Shown here in pieces: positions 7,726 through 15,117 of a DNA stretch of 26,949 bases. A program made the position numbers and the translations under genes. The stretch's first letter is position 1. The number at the start of each line of letters is the position of its first letter. This stretch comes from an uncultured Bacilli bacterium (lineage in GTDB: Bacteria > Bacillota_I > Bacilli_A > RF39 > UBA660). The notes beneath the pieces were generated by a model. That model had not been told where the DNA came from and did no database searches. It was given only the letters and a program-made list of their open reading frames with translations. The DNA is taken from the NCBI GenBank assembly GCA_947632415.1, contig CANRPB010000008.1, positions 1-26,949 of the forward strand, written 5' to 3'.

Positions 7726-7763
7726 AAAAAAATAAAAAGGTATACTAACACTAGAGGTGAATC

Positions 7764-9380
7764 ATGAAAAACAAGAAAAAAATAATTATAATACCAATCA
7801 TACTACTATCAACACTAATACTTATAAAACCAACAAAAAAACCAGAAGAACATGCCTTAGCATCAACCACCAACACAGTAAAACTATACGATCAAAACCT
7901 TAACGAAATTATGGAAGTACCAAGAGGAACCAAAATAGAAACACTAAAAACCAACCAAGAATACACAAAAATTATATACCAAAACCAAGAATACCTAGTA
8001 AAAACAGAAAACGTAAACGATAAAATCGTTTTAGAACAAACAATATACGTAAGAACACCATGCATCGTATACAAAGACAACTTTGAAATACAATCATCAT
8101 TAAAAAAAGGCGAAAAACTAAATATCATTGGCTATGACTATATAGATACCAACGGAAATGTAAACATGTATAAAATAGAAACAGAAACAACTTCAGGATA
8201 TGTATACCAAAAATACCTAAATCAAAACGAACAAGAAGCCCTAAAAAACTACGATAACGGATATTATGAAATTCACCAAAAAAGAACCAATACCCTAGGT
8301 GGAGGTGATGCCGCCACCCTAGACTACTATCCCTACGAACACCCAACATTTGAAAACAACACCATGCCACAAGAAGTACGTAGTATCTATCTAAATGCCG
8401 AAAGTATCAAGCAAATAGATACCTATATCGAATATGCCAAAGGAACCAATATCAATGCCTTCGTAGTAGACATAAAAGAAAATACCATACCATCATACAA
8501 ATCCGAAATACTAAAAAAACTATCAAAAACCAACTACGACAAAGCACTATATGAAATAGAAGAATACCAAAATGCCATAAAAAAACTAAACGACAACAAC
8601 TATTACGTTATAGGACGAATAACAACATTCAAAGACGACTACTACGCCATAGACAACGAAACAGACGCCATATATGACATTAGAACCAACAAACCATACC
8701 ATCACAACAACGCATACTGGCCAAGTGCCTACAGTAGAAATGTATGGTACTACAACGTTGAATTAGCCAAAGAAGCAGTAAAATTAATGGGATTCAATGA
8801 AATACAATTCGACTATGTAAGATTTCCAGACAAAACCACAAGCATCGAACCATACCTCGATTACAAAAACCAATACAATGAAACCAAAGCCCAAGCAATT
8901 CAAGGTTTCGTCATGTACGCATGCGATGAACTACACAAACTAAACGTATATGTATCAATAGACGTCTTTGCCGAATCAGCCCATCAATACGTAACATCAT
9001 ACGGTCAATACTTTCCAGCCATATCCAATATAGCTGATGTCATAAGCCCCATGCCATACCCAGATCACTTTAATAAAAACCAATACGGCATAAAAGAACC
9101 AGTCTGGACAGTCCCATATCTTCTATTAACCAACTGGTCAAAATACGCCATAGAAAGACAAAAAGAAACAACCACCCAAGCACTAATAAGACCTTGGATA
9201 CAAGCCTATGACACAATTAACGCCCCATACATAAAATACGACAACCAAAAAATAGAAGAACAATTACAAGCCCTATACGACTCCGGAATAAAAAATGGAT
9301 TTATAACTTGGAATTCTAGCTCAAGTTTGATAAAATATAAAGAGATAAAAGAGTCACTACAAAAAAACTATAAGGAGTAA
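7764..9380 (+). CDS. Secreted or anchored glycoside hydrolase-like protein (DUF4015, COG1306)
   Basis: 538 residues. Residues 5-22 are a signal or anchor helix. Residues ~35-215 contain two small SH3-like beta regions (KLYDQNLNEIMEVPRGT, YVRTPCIVYKDN...GYVYQKYL), suited to wall binding. From ~205 onward is the DUF4015 putative glycoside hydrolase barrel: RSIYLNAESI, NAFVVDIKE, VIGRITTFKDDYYA, FNEIQFDYVRFPD, VSIDVFAES, ISPMPYPDHF, WIQAYD and a final GFITWNSSSS. The conserved Asp/Glu residues fit a TIM-barrel hydrolase; the substrate is unknown. AGGTGA precedes the ATG. Its place between yunB and yutD suggests a wall or spore-envelope role, which is inference. Confidence 0.8.
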   Translation: MKNKKKIIIIPIILLSTLILIKPTKKPEEHALASTTNTVKLYDQNLNEIMEVPRGTKIETLKTNQEYTKIIYQNQEYLVKTENVNDKIVLEQTIYVRTPCIVYKDNFEIQSSLKKGEKLNIIGYDYIDTNGNVNMYKIETETTSGYVYQKYLNQNEQEALKNYDNGYYEIHQKRTNTLGGGDAATLDYYPYEHPTFENNTMPQEVRSIYLNAESIKQIDTYIEYAKGTNINAFVVDIKENTIPSYKSEILKKLSKTNYDKALYEIEEYQNAIKKLNDNNYYVIGRITTFKDDYYAIDNETDAIYDIRTNKPYHHNNAYWPSAYSRNVWYYNVELAKEAVKLMGFNEIQFDYVRFPDKTTSIEPYLDYKNQYNETKAQAIQGFVMYACDELHKLNVYVSIDVFAESAHQYVTSYGQYFPAISNIADVISPMPYPDHFNKNQYGIKEPVWTVPYLLLTNWSKYAIERQKETTTQALIRPWIQAYDTINAPYIKYDNQKIEEQLQALYDSGIKNGFITWNSSSSLIKYKEIKESLQKNYKE

Positions 9381-9384
9381 AACT

Positions 9385-9666
9385 ATGAAAAAATACACAT
9401 ACAATAATATAAAATACGAACTAATAAAAGACTACAAAAACGGTTTTCAAAACGAAGAAATAAACAATAAGATGACAGACTATTTTACAGAATTCGATTA
9501 CATACTAGGCGACTGGGCCTATGGAAAACTAAGACTAAAAGGCTTCTGTGAAAAAAATAATCAAAAATTTAAAAACCTAAACGACATAGAAAAAATAGAT
9601 GCATACATAAAATCACACTGTGCCTACGATTGTAGATACTTCATATTAAAAAAAATAATCGACTAA
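9385..9666 (+). CDS. yutD: YutD family protein (DUF1027)
   Basis: 93 residues with the YutD signature FDYILGDWAYGKLRLKGF and a Cys-containing C-terminus (CAYDCRYFILKK). Its biochemical function is unknown. It starts 4 bases after the glycoside hydrolase-like gene with AAGGAG as ribosome site, so it is the last gene of the yunB unit. From memory, yutD and yunB also lie close together in Bacillus, so the pairing may be an old gene order. Confidence 0.85.
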   Translation: MKKYTYNNIKYELIKDYKNGFQNEEINNKMTDYFTEFDYILGDWAYGKLRLKGFCEKNNQKFKNLNDIEKIDAYIKSHCAYDCRYFILKKIID

Positions 9667-9712
9667 AAAAACATGAAAAATGCAAATAATTACATATTTC
9701 ATGTTTTATTCA
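9667..9712. terminator. Bidirectional terminator between yutD and sspI
   Basis: 11-bp stem (9668-9678 with 9697-9707) around an 18-base loop, with A's on the left and T's on the right, so it can end both the yutD transcript (plus) and the convergent sspI transcript (minus). Confidence 0.75.
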
Positions 9713-9720
9713 TAAATAAC

Positions 9721-9930
9721 TTATTTTTTAAAAGAACCCTCCAATTTATTCAAAATAAAATCCCTTTCATCATCATTACTATTTTGCCACAAAACCTCAA
9801 AAAAAACACCAACACCAGGAAGCGTAACCTCATCCTTCTCAGAAATAGACGCCTCGATAGAAGCCCTTATCTCATCACCAGTAGCGTCCTTAAAATTATC
9901 AATAATACTACTTCTAATATCAATATTCAT
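9721..9930 (-). CDS. sspI: Small acid-soluble spore protein SspI
   Basis: 69 residues, collinear with SspI over its length: N-terminal LR-type helix (DIRSSIIDNFKD), a charged middle, then LPGVGVFFEVLWQ, which matches the LPGLGVLFEVIWQ signature, and a terminal LEGSFKK. SspI is a minor forespore SASP unrelated to the DNA-binding alpha/beta type. AAAGGA (9938-9943) is the ribosome site of ATG 9930. It is preceded by a sigma-G-like promoter. This is one of the clearest signs that the organism makes spores. Confidence 0.93.
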   Translation of the reverse strand: MNIDIRSSIIDNFKDATGDEIRASIEASISEKDEVTLPGVGVFFEVLWQNSNDDERDFILNKLEGSFKK

Positions 9931-9949
9931 ATAATCATCCTTTCAATTA

Positions 9950-9979
9950 TATAATGTAAAAAAAAACCAAAAAATATAC
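9950..9979 (-). promoter_or_regulatory. Sigma-G-like promoter of sspI
   Basis: On the minus strand GTATA (9979-9975), 18 bases, CATTATA (9956-9950). The -10 matches the sigma-G consensus CATWMTA at all seven bases and the -35 matches GMATR at four of five, with the expected spacing. An overlapping TATAAT (9951-9946) could serve sigma-A instead. Confidence 0.55.
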
Positions 9980-9980
9980 A

Positions 9981-10003
9981 AAAAAAAGTCAAAAATGACT
10001 TTT
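9981..10003 (-). terminator. Terminator of the small coat-like gene, containing its stop codon
   Basis: 8-bp stem (10003-9996 with 9991-9984), four-base loop, T7 run on the minus strand. The TAA stop (10004-10002) overlaps the first arm. Confidence 0.75.
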
Positions 10004-10259
10004 ACAACATTTGATAATTAGAAGTATTATACTTATTAGAATTATTACCAATCAAATTCTCAAGATTATTAACTCTTCTTTCCAAAGAATTAACCTGATT
10101 ATTTAAAGAAGACAACTGTTGTTCCACACTACCACTCTGAGTATAATTACCCATTTCAACAGGATAAGTACCAATCATATTATTAATAGGTGGTATACCA
10201 GGCATCATATTAGGCATAGGGTAAACAGGATAATTTCCACAATTTCTATCTTTTTTCAC
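10002..10259 (-). CDS. Small Pro/Met/Tyr-rich protein with coiled coil; candidate spore coat protein
   Basis: 85 residues, no family recognised. The N-terminal half is rich in Pro, Met, Asn, Tyr and Gly (YPVYPMPNMMPGIPP), as in many small coat or exosporium proteins. Residues ~45-70 form a heptad coiled coil (QQLSSLNNQVNSLERRVNNLENLI), suggesting oligomerisation; a Tyr/Asn-rich tail follows. The start is GTG with AAAGGAG 11 bases upstream; the preceding in-frame codon is TGA, so no longer start exists. A near-consensus sigma-E-type promoter lies upstream, and sspI follows on the same strand. The coat role is inference from composition, promoter and neighbour. Confidence 0.6.
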   Translation of the reverse strand: MKKDRNCGNYPVYPMPNMMPGIPPINNMIGTYPVEMGNYTQSGSVEQQLSSLNNQVNSLERRVNNLENLIGNNSNKYNTSNYQML

Positions 10260-10291
10260 TCAAACACACACTCCTTTATCTGTTCTAATTA

Positions 10292-10319
10292 ATTATATGC
10301 CACATAAAAAAAAATGTGA
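10292..10319 (-). promoter_or_regulatory. Sigma-E-like promoter of the small coat-like gene
   Basis: Minus strand TCACATT (10319-10313), 13 bases, CATATAAT (10299-10292). The -10 matches CATAYAMT completely and the -35 matches KMATATT at six of seven. A short palindrome (CACAT-N8-ATGTG) spans the spacer and could be an operator or chance. Confidence 0.5.
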
Positions 10320-10334
10320 ATTAAAAAAAAACAA

Positions 10335-10363
10335 TTGAAAAAATAACAAATAAATTATATACT
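10335..10363 (+). promoter_or_regulatory. Sigma-A-type promoter of the prepilin-pgk operon
   Basis: TTGAAA (10335-10340), 17 bases, TATACT (10358-10363); AGGTGAA at 10374-10380 precedes ATG 10384. Confidence 0.65.
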
Positions 10364-10383
10364 ATTATAAGGTAGGTGAATAT

Positions 10384-10746
10384 ATGAAAAAAGGATTTAC
10401 TCTAATCGAAATGATAGGAATAATAGCCGTTTTAGCACTTGTACTAATAGTAACTTTTCCAAACATCAGCCAATCACTAAAACAAACCAAAATAAACGAA
10501 AATAAAAACTTTACCGACAACCTAAAAATCAGCACAGAAGCATACATAGAACTCAATAGCGACAGATATCCAGAACTAGAAACAAAAAAAGAAGTAACCA
10601 TTACCATTCAACAACTATACGACGCCAACCTACTAAAAGGAAAATACGAAGGAGTAAACATGACCGACACAATAACCATAAAAAAAAATGAAGACTCAAC
10701 CCTAACATATTACTACAAAGACCAACAAATAGGAATTGAAGAATAA
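10384..10746 (+). CDS. Prepilin-like (pseudopilin) protein
   Basis: 120 residues: MKKG-FTLIEM followed by a hydrophobic helix to about residue 26, the class III prepilin signal with the G-F cleavage site and the Glu at +5. The C-terminal domain is charged, has no Cys and ends in a predicted beta region (DTITIKK...LTYYYKDQQIG). It is the third prepilin-like gene in 11 kb but does not share the 23-base identical segment of the other two. Only 37 bases without a terminator separate it from pgk, so the two are probably co-transcribed. The pilus machinery is not in the window. Confidence 0.8.
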   Translation: MKKGFTLIEMIGIIAVLALVLIVTFPNISQSLKQTKINENKNFTDNLKISTEAYIELNSDRYPELETKKEVTITIQQLYDANLLKGKYEGVNMTDTITIKKNEDSTLTYYYKDQQIGIEE

Positions 10747-10783
10747 CTAAAAGTAAAAAAAGCAGAAAGGAACATTTACAATT

Positions 10784-11965
10784 ATGAAAAAAACAATAGC
10801 AGATTATCAACTAAAAGGAAAAAAAGTAATAATTAGAGTAGATTATAATGTACCAATGAAAGATGGAAAAATATTAGACGATAACAGAATAAAAGAAAGT
10901 CTAAAAACAATAAACTACGCCATCGAAAAAGAAGCCAAATTAATACTACTATCACACTTAGGAAGAATCAAAACCCAAGAAGACCTAGAAAAAAACAACC
11001 TAAAACCAGTCGCACAAAGACTAAGCGAATTAATAGAAAAAAAAGTAATATTCATAGAAGAAACAAAAGGACCACAACTTGAAAACGCCATCAATAACAT
11101 GAAAAATGGCGATATAATACTTGTCCAAAACACAAGATACGAAGACCTAGAAGGAAAAAGAGAAAGCACCAACGACAAAAAACTAGGAACATACTGGGCA
11201 AGCCTAGGAGACATCTTCATAAATGACGCCTTCGCCACCAGTCATCGCGCCCACGCATCAAACGTAGGAATAGCCACAAACCTACCAAGTGGAATAGGCT
11301 TTTTAGTCGAAAAAGAAATGAAAATTTTAGAAAATGCCATCAATAATCCTAAACGACCACTAACAGTAATATTAGGAGGTTCCAAAGTTAGCGATAAAAT
11401 CGGTGTGATAGAATCACTAGTAAAAAAAGCCGATAATATCTTAATAGCCGGTGCGATGGCCAATACATTCCTATCCTCACAAGGAATAGAAGTAGGATCA
11501 TCAAACATAGACGAAGAAAACATTAACTTCTGCACTAAAATAATCAACGAAAACGAAAACAAAATAATACTACCAATCGACGCCATAACATCAACAAACT
11601 TCCAAACTCCTACCAATGTTAAAGAAAAATTCATAACCAATATAAACAAAGAAGACATAATATTAGACATTGGAAATAAAACCATAAAACTATTCAAAAC
11701 CTTCCTTGACGAAAGCAACACAATTATATGGAATGGACCAGTAGGAAAATATGAACAAGAAGAATACTCACAAGGAACCAAAAAACTCCTTGAAATACTA
11801 AAAGGAAAAGAAAACACCATAATAGGAGGAGGAGACACAGCCAGCGCTGCAATAAACCTAGGATATAAAGACGCCTTTACCCACATATCAACAGGCGGAG
11901 GAGCCTCACTCGTTATGTTAGAAGGCAAAAAATTACCAGCTATAGAAATAATAGATGAAAAATGA
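10784..11965 (+). CDS. pgk: Phosphoglycerate kinase
   Basis: Glycolytic kinase making ATP and 3-phosphoglycerate from 1,3-bisphosphoglycerate and ADP in the cytosol. Seen in 393 aa: RVDYNVPM substrate loop, SHLGR, the hinge region GGSKVSDKIGVIESL, IIWNGPVGKYE and the nucleotide loop GGGDTASAAINLG with STGGGASLVMLEG near the end. Full length for the family. AGAAAGGA lies about 12 bases before the ATG, a longer spacing than usual. The TGA stop overlaps the next gene's ATG (ATGA). gpmI, another glycolytic gene, is at 24851. Confidence 0.97.
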   Translation: MKKTIADYQLKGKKVIIRVDYNVPMKDGKILDDNRIKESLKTINYAIEKEAKLILLSHLGRIKTQEDLEKNNLKPVAQRLSELIEKKVIFIEETKGPQLENAINNMKNGDIILVQNTRYEDLEGKRESTNDKKLGTYWASLGDIFINDAFATSHRAHASNVGIATNLPSGIGFLVEKEMKILENAINNPKRPLTVILGGSKVSDKIGVIESLVKKADNILIAGAMANTFLSSQGIEVGSSNIDEENINFCTKIINENENKIILPIDAITSTNFQTPTNVKEKFITNINKEDIILDIGNKTIKLFKTFLDESNTIIWNGPVGKYEQEEYSQGTKKLLEILKGKENTIIGGGDTASAAINLGYKDAFTHISTGGGASLVMLEGKKLPAIEIIDEK

Positions 11966-12981
11966 AAAAGATAACCGAACAATTAAAAAGAAAAAGCAAT
12001 GTTATACTATTAATACTAGTAACAATAATAGTATTATACATATCATTAAAAGACAATTTATTAGAAGTAATAGAAGAAACAAAAAAACTCAATCCCTTTT
12101 GGATCTCAATAGCGCTCATAATAACAATAGGCTACTACTACTTTAGAAGTTTATCACTTTATACCCTAACCAAAGAATTCAAAAACGATATAACATTCAA
12201 AAAAATCTTAAAAATAGTTTTCATAACCCAATTCTTTGATGGAATCACACCATCATCATCAGGAGGACAACCATATCAAATATACGCCCTAACCAAAGAA
12301 AAAATAAAAATAATAAACGCTACCAATATAGTTATTCAAAACTTTATCGTTTACCAAATATCATTAATAATACTAGGACTCACAGCCGTTATAGCAAATA
12401 ACTACTTAAACCTATTTGAAAAAGTAGGAATTATCAAAAAATTAATCATAATTGGCTTTATAATAAATGTAATTGTAATCATAGGCCTATTTAGTCTAGC
12501 CTTCATGAAAAAACTAAACAAAATAATTCTAAAAATAATAATAAATATCCTAGCCAAAATAAAAATAATCAAAAACAAACAAAAAAGTATATCAGAAATA
12601 AACGAATACATAAATAAATTCCATAAAGGAGCATTAACACTATTAAAAAACAAAAAAATTTTTATAAAAACCATATTCTTTAATATAATAAGCTTAACAC
12701 TAATATACTCAATACCAGTAATTATACTATATGGGTTAAATGACTACCAAAGCACTAATCTAGCATTCTCAATAATTGCCTCAGCCCACGTCATGCTAAT
12801 AGGATCATTTATACCAATCCCAGGAGCATCAGGAGGACTCGAATACGCCTTTATACAATTCTTTAAAGTATTTATAGATGGCACTAATTTAACAATAGTA
12901 ATGCTCCTATGGCGAAGTCTAACATACTATCTAGGAGTAATAATAGGCGCAATACTTTTAAACATTAGAAAGAAGAGATAA
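11962..12981 (+). CDS. UPF0104 / MprF-N-terminal-like membrane flippase-type protein
   Basis: 339 residues, about eight membrane helices. It has the UPF0104 (YbhN, lysylphosphatidylglycerol synthase TM region) landmarks FDGITPSSSGGQPYQIYAL near residue 95 and FIPIPGASGGLEYAF near 275-289. There is no aminoacyltransferase domain, so it is not a full MprF. Family members are thought to move lipids or lipid-linked sugars across the membrane. The start overlaps the pgk stop by four bases and the next gene, a glycolipid glycosyltransferase, starts 1 base after its stop. Flipping the glycolipid made by that enzyme is a reasonable inference. Confidence 0.82.
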   Translation: MKKITEQLKRKSNVILLILVTIIVLYISLKDNLLEVIEETKKLNPFWISIALIITIGYYYFRSLSLYTLTKEFKNDITFKKILKIVFITQFFDGITPSSSGGQPYQIYALTKEKIKIINATNIVIQNFIVYQISLIILGLTAVIANNYLNLFEKVGIIKKLIIIGFIINVIVIIGLFSLAFMKKLNKIILKIIINILAKIKIIKNKQKSISEINEYINKFHKGALTLLKNKKIFIKTIFFNIISLTLIYSIPVIILYGLNDYQSTNLAFSIIASAHVMLIGSFIPIPGASGGLEYAFIQFFKVFIDGTNLTIVMLLWRSLTYYLGVIIGAILLNIRKKR

Positions 12982-12982
12982 C

Positions 12983-14209
12983 ATGCGAATTGGAATATTC
13001 ACAGACACATATCCACCCCACATAAATGGAGTATCAACAAGTATATCAATGTTAGAACGAGCCCTAAGAAAAAAAGGACACCAAGTATACATTGTAACAG
13101 TAAACCCAGAAAACATGACATATAGCTACGAAAAAAACATCATCAAAATACCAGGAATCAAAACAGGAATATATGACTATCGACTAACAGGAATATACCC
13201 AATCGGTGCTATCAAAACCATAAAAAAATGGAACCTTGATATAATCCATTCTCACACCGAATTTGGAATTGGCACCTTCGCTAGAATCATAGCCAAACAA
13301 CTAAATATTCCACTAGTACACACATACCATACCATGTACGAAGACTATGTCCATTACATAACCAAAGGATACTTTAATGGCGCCAGTAAAAAAATAGTAG
13401 AATACTTAACCAAATTTTACTGCGATAAAACCGCCAAAGAACTAATCGTACCAACCAAAAAAGCCTACGATCTATTCAAAGAAAAATACAAAGTCGACAA
13501 AAACATTCACATCATACCAACAGGAATAGAAATAGAAAAATTTTATAAAGAAAATATAAGTCAAAGCAAACTAAAAAACCTAAAAGAAACCATAAAACTG
13601 ACAGAAAAAGACTTTGTTATAGTATATGTAGGACGCCTTGGCGAAGAAAAAAACGTTGACTTTTTAATCGACAACCATGAATACTTCGTTAAAAAAAATC
13701 CACATACAAAACTATTAATTGTCGGAACAGGCCCCGATTATAAAAAATACAAAGAAAAAACCAAAAAACTAAAACTAGAAAATAATATAATATTTACAGG
13801 AGCAATTCCATATAACAACATTCAATATTACTACAATATGGGTGATATCTTTGTCAGCGCATCAACAACAGAAACCCAAGGCCTAACAGTAATAGAAGCC
13901 ATGGCTGCAGGAATGCCTGTTATATGCATAGACGACGAATCATTTAAAAATACCGTTATAAACGACCTAAATGGCTACTTATTCAAAAACAAAAAAGAAT
14001 ATCGTAAATACATAGATACACTAATGAACGACAAGAAAAAACTAAACAAAATGGGGCATCAAGCCAAAATACAAACTCGTCAATACTCATCAAAATATTA
14101 TGCCGATAAAGTATTAGACGTATACACAGCCACCATTAAAGAAAATGGAGGACATAAAAGCTTTCTAAACAGAACTAAAGACATCATAAAAAAAGGATTC
14201 ATAAATTAA
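12983..14209 (+). CDS. GT4 glycosyltransferase, probable diacylglycerol glucosyltransferase
   Basis: 408 residues in two Rossmann domains (GT-B). The N-terminus MRIGIFTDTYPPHINGVSTSI, the HSHTEFG and HTYHTMYEDYVHYI blocks and the donor-site motif TETQGLTVIEAMAAGMPV match the 1,2-diacylglycerol 3-alpha-glucosyltransferase group (Acholeplasma alaMGS-like), which makes monoglucosyldiacylglycerol at the membrane surface for bilayer balance or as a lipoteichoic acid anchor. The acceptor is inferred from similarity. The ribosome site is weak (AAGAAGAGA). Tightly linked to the preceding flippase-like gene and followed by a terminator. Confidence 0.85.
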   Translation: MRIGIFTDTYPPHINGVSTSISMLERALRKKGHQVYIVTVNPENMTYSYEKNIIKIPGIKTGIYDYRLTGIYPIGAIKTIKKWNLDIIHSHTEFGIGTFARIIAKQLNIPLVHTYHTMYEDYVHYITKGYFNGASKKIVEYLTKFYCDKTAKELIVPTKKAYDLFKEKYKVDKNIHIIPTGIEIEKFYKENISQSKLKNLKETIKLTEKDFVIVYVGRLGEEKNVDFLIDNHEYFVKKNPHTKLLIVGTGPDYKKYKEKTKKLKLENNIIFTGAIPYNNIQYYYNMGDIFVSASTTETQGLTVIEAMAAGMPVICIDDESFKNTVINDLNGYLFKNKKEYRKYIDTLMNDKKKLNKMGHQAKIQTRQYSSKYYADKVLDVYTATIKENGGHKSFLNRTKDIIKKGFIN

Positions 14210-14238
14210 AAGTTGTTGTACCATCAATGACTTTTTTT
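14209..14238 (+). terminator. Intrinsic terminator of the prepilin-pgk-glycosyltransferase operon
   Basis: 10-bp stem (14209-14218 with 14225-14234, two G-U pairs), loop TACCAT, T7 tail. The stem begins on the last base of the TAA stop. Confidence 0.8.
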
Positions 14239-14255
14239 GATAATAAATGACATTA

Positions 14256-14312
14256 ATCGACAAAAGTAGAATAAATTCATTCTTTATATTCTACACAAAT
14301 TAGGTGTATAAT
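14256..14312 (+). promoter_or_regulatory. spo0A control region: 0A-box-like site, inverted repeat, -10
   Basis: TATAAT (14307-14312) has only a weak -35. Upstream lies TGTCGAT on the minus strand (14262-14256), six of seven bases of the 0A box TGTCGAA, in the longer context TTTTGTCGAT. A perfect 8-bp inverted repeat GTAGAATA/TATTCTAC (14266-14273, 14287-14294) sits between them. This suggests autoregulation by Spo0A plus perhaps a second regulator. No clear sigma-H element is seen. Confidence 0.45.
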
Positions 14313-14340
14313 ACAATTGTAATTAGATAGGAGAATAAAA

Positions 14341-15111
14341 ATGGAAAAAATAAAAGTTTTAATGATAGATGATAATGTAAATTTAGTAGAAATGGTAAAA
14401 GAATTTTTTAAAGAAAATAAAAATATTTCAATTTCATATACCGCCCATAACGGATTAGAAGGAATTGAAGTCATAGAAAAACAAAAAGAAAACTACGATG
14501 TAATACTACTAGACCTAATAATGCCTAAAAAAGACGGATTATACGTTCTAGAAGAAATAAACAAACGAAAAATAGAATGCGACGTAATAGTAGAAACAAG
14601 CTATAACGCCGAAGACGTAATAAGACAAGTATCAGACTACGGAGTAAACTACTTTATTCTAAAACCCTTTGAACTTGAAGACCTAGAAAAAAGAATTATA
14701 GACGTATATAACAGCAAGAATAAAACAGGAAAAAACATAGATATTAAACAAAACAACCTACAAATATCAATTACCAAAATACTACACGAATTAGGAATAC
14801 CATCCCACATAAAAGGATATCAATACATAAGAGAAGGAATCGGAATAATATTTGAACACCCAGAAACAATCGGCGGAATCACCAAAGAACTATATCCAGA
14901 ATTAGCCAATAAATTTGATACAACCGTTTCAAGAGTAGAACGAGCAATAAGACACGCCATAGAAGTAAGTTGGAATAGGGGAGACTGGGATTTAATGGAA
15001 GAAATATTCGGACACAGTGTAGATATAGACAAAGCCAAACCAACAAACAGTGAATTTATTGTAACCATTGCCGATAAATTAAGACTAGACTACCACAAAA
15101 TAGGATGTTGA
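14341..15111 (+). CDS. spo0A: Sporulation master regulator Spo0A
   Basis: 256-residue response regulator. The receiver domain (1-~120) has the acidic pair D10/D11, phospho-acceptor D58 in LLDLIMP, Thr in VETSYN and Lys in FILKPF. The C-terminal effector domain (~145-256) carries the Spo0A-specific helix-turn-helix with VSRVERAIRHAIEVSW, which recognises 0A boxes. It controls entry into sporulation when phosphorylated through the phosphorelay. The ribosome site is AGGAG. No spoIVB is adjacent, unlike in Bacillus. The gene converges on the SEDS gene with only 6 bases between stops and no visible terminator. Confidence 0.97.
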   Translation: MEKIKVLMIDDNVNLVEMVKEFFKENKNISISYTAHNGLEGIEVIEKQKENYDVILLDLIMPKKDGLYVLEEINKRKIECDVIVETSYNAEDVIRQVSDYGVNYFILKPFELEDLEKRIIDVYNSKNKTGKNIDIKQNNLQISITKILHELGIPSHIKGYQYIREGIGIIFEHPETIGGITKELYPELANKFDTTVSRVERAIRHAIEVSWNRGDWDLMEEIFGHSVDIDKAKPTNSEFIVTIADKLRLDYHKIGC

Positions 15112-15117
15112 TAAATA

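Noticed and set aside
8298..8327. Inverted repeat around CTAGGTGG...CCACCCTAG inside the glycoside hydrolase-like gene
   Set aside because: It lies in an intact reading frame coding a Gly/Ala/Asp turn; a bulged stem without T tail is most simply coding sequence.
9673..9954. Plus-strand open frame of 93 codons
   Set aside because: It is antisense to sspI, which is a clear family match with its own SD; the frame also runs through the bidirectional terminator.
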